Positions 6,934 through 7,873 of a stretch of DNA of 7,873 bases are shown here, piece after piece (position 1 is the first letter of the stretch; each line of letters begins with the position of its first letter). The notes beneath the pieces are model-generated. The model searched no databases and was not told the DNA's origin. It saw nothing but the letters and a program-made list of their open reading frames with translations. This stretch comes from Burkholderiales bacterium (GTDB taxonomy: Bacteria > Pseudomonadota > Gammaproteobacteria > Burkholderiales > Burkholderiaceae_D): the NCBI GenBank assembly GCA_028868455.1, contig JAGWUK010000121.1, forward strand, positions 1 to 7,873. Reading direction: 5' to 3'. The position numbers were made by a program, and so were the translations under genes.

Positions 6934-6971
6934 ACAAAAGACGCCGACTCAAGCCATCAGATCATTCGGCG
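6934..6971 (-). terminator. Probable intrinsic terminator of the CmcI-like gene
   Basis: Read on the minus strand, CGCCGA (6971-6966) pairs perfectly with TCGGCG (6947-6942) across an 18-base loop and is followed at once by TCTTTTGT (6941-6934). It lies about 55 bases after the stop codon of the CmcI-like gene. The six-base GC-rich stem with an imperfect U-tract is acceptable but not strong. A second small dyad, AGATCA/TGATCT (6959-6964 with 6976-6981), overlaps it. Confidence 0.4.
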
Positions 6972-7025
6972 CATTTGATCTAAGCAGGCGTATGCGTGAT
7001 CAGCGTCATTCACATCGGCATTCGC

Positions 7026-7775
7026 TTAATTCACACGTCGCAAAAACCCGTCCGGTGCCACGGTGATTTGCAATTTGTTTTGCATGGCTTTGTCGATTTC
7101 GAATTCACCATGCGAACGTAAATACTGATGCACCGCAGTTTTAGGGCTATTGCCGGGCTGCCACGGGCGACTGTCAAATACGTCGGCAGGTACATCTTCG
7201 ACAAAGGTATCAAACACGACGCAATAGCTGCCTTTGGTGACCAGAGGCGCATAAGCTTCCAGTTCGGCCAGCACATGTTCATGTGTGTGATTGGAATCCA
7301 GGAAAACCATAACGCGCGGCTTGTCTTGCGCCATCGCGTGTGCCTGCGCAACGATGGCGGGCGCAACGCTGGAGCCTTGCAACATGGTGATGCGCCTGGA
7401 CATCGGGTGCTGCAAAATTGCCTGCTTGTTATGTTCACGAATATCGATATCGATCCCCAACACGCGCGCATCGGGATTGCCGCCGCAAGCTGCGATCAGT
7501 TCCAGCATGGAGGCAGAGAAAATGATGGAGCCACCATGCGCGATACCGGTTTCGATCACCAGATCCGGCTGCACTGTCCACATCAATTCCTGCATGGCGA
7601 TCATGTCGATGGGATTTTGTATGATCGGACGCCCCAGCCAAGAAAAGTTATACACATATTGGCGGCGCATACTTTGCTCCAGCCAGTCGCGGGATTGCGC
7701 CTGAAATTCCAGGTCCTGCCCTAATTGTTCAATGCGCTCGGCGCGTTCGGATTCGAATTGCTGGATAGGGTTCAT
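7026..7775 (-). CDS. Cephalosporin hydroxylase (CmcI)-family protein, methyltransferase fold
   Basis: This is a 249-residue soluble protein with a Rossmann-type SAM-binding fold. Visible motifs are LVIETGIAHGGS (72-83), matching the glycine-rich SAM loop, GIDIDIR (107-113) at the second strand, QGSS (133-136), FLDSNHTHEHV (158-168) and VVFDTFVED (186-194). These match the CmcI family, named after the cephamycin biosynthesis protein. Most members in Gram-negative bacteria sit in lipopolysaccharide or exopolysaccharide clusters and are presumed methyltransferases, so antibiotic synthesis should not be inferred from the name. The frame extends to a TTG at 7787, but the ATG at 7775 is chosen because it overlaps the upstream stop codon (ATGA), the classic sign of translational coupling. 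The upstream partner resembles a sugar-nucleotide epimerase, which supports a role in modifying a surface sugar. The actual substrate cannot be read from the sequence. Confidence 0.88.
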   Translation of the reverse strand: MNPIQQFESERAERIEQLGQDLEFQAQSRDWLEQSMRRQYVYNFSWLGRPIIQNPIDMIAMQELMWTVQPDLVIETGIAHGGSIIFSASMLELIAACGGNPDARVLGIDIDIREHNKQAILQHPMSRRITMLQGSSVAPAIVAQAHAMAQDKPRVMVFLDSNHTHEHVLAELEAYAPLVTKGSYCVVFDTFVEDVPADVFDSRPWQPGNSPKTAVHQYLRSHGEFEIDKAMQNKLQITVAPDGFLRRVN

Positions 7776-7873
7776 AGTTTCTCGCAATAGTGGGAATAAA
7801 GACCTGGCAAATCCTCCGCCAGCGTATGTTGTGGTGCGCCGACAGCGGCACGCAGTTTGCTGATATCAATGAC
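7772..7873 (-). CDS. 3' end of a gene, possibly NAD-dependent sugar epimerase/dehydratase (partial)
   Basis: Only the last 33 codons and the TGA stop are in the window; the gene begins beyond the right edge. The peptide starts VIDISKLRAAVGAP and ends YSHYCEKL. The pattern (V)ID-x-S/x-KLR-x-x-(L/V)G, followed some residues later by L-x-x-x-L-x-x-L/Y-x-x-Y, resembles the C-terminal end of extended short-chain dehydrogenases that act on nucleotide sugars. The fragment is too short to be sure. Its TGA overlaps the ATG of the CmcI-like gene by the ATGA arrangement, so the two are very likely translated from one mRNA. That the frame is real is supported by this coupling and by the lack of any other gene here. 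Confidence 0.6.
   Translation of the reverse strand, partial: VIDISKLRAAVGAPQHTLAEDLPGLYSHYCEKL

Noticed and set aside
7776..7787. TTG at 7787 as the start of the CmcI-like protein.
   Set aside because: The ATG at 7775 overlaps the upstream stop codon in an ATGA arrangement, a better-supported start.

Overview
The window looks like a chromosomal segment of a betaproteobacterium, most likely family Oxalobacteraceae (Herminiimonas / Janthinobacterium sp. Marseille type). This is inferred from moderate GC content (roughly 50-55% by eye), the long SpoT and GreB forms typical of Burkholderiales, a DUF3422 protein next to greB, and the style of the GGDEF protein. No RNA genes, CRISPR arrays, insertion sequences or phage genes were seen.

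Layout, left to right. (1) A nearly complete spoT/rel gene on the plus strand (13-2262) encodes a bifunctional (p)ppGpp synthetase/hydrolase. Its reading frame is still open at the left edge. (2) A 165-bp convergent gap (2263-2427) holds a compact set of inverted repeats. (3) A minus-strand pair, greB (4345-3797) then a DUF3422 membrane protein (3771-2428), is separated by 25 bp and is probably an operon. (4) A 144-bp divergent control region (4346-4489). (5) A plus-strand pair, a NarL/FixJ-type response regulator (4490-5137) and a soluble GGDEF diguanylate cyclase (5175-6836), is 37 bp apart and probably co-transcribed. (6) A 189-bp convergent gap (6837-7025) holds two stem-loops. (7) A minus-strand pair at the right edge: a CmcI-like (cephalosporin hydroxylase family) methyltransferase-fold protein (7775-7026), whose start codon overlaps the stop codon of an upstream gene running off the window. 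That gene is tentatively the tail of an NAD-dependent sugar epimerase/dehydratase. The pair probably belongs to a surface-polysaccharide cluster continuing to the right.

Functionally the window joins nucleotide second-messenger control (SpoT for (p)ppGpp, the GGDEF enzyme for c-di-GMP) with transcription-elongation rescue by GreB; SpoT and GreB both bear on RNA polymerase output under stress.

The most interesting feature is the response regulator. Its receiver keeps the acidic pocket, the switch Ser and the Lys, but carries Glu (E59) where the phosphorylated Asp should be. With no histidine kinase nearby and a diguanylate cyclase directly downstream, this may be a phosphorylation-independent regulator of a c-di-GMP module. 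Otherwise the genes are recognisable families and I see no clearly new multi-gene system.
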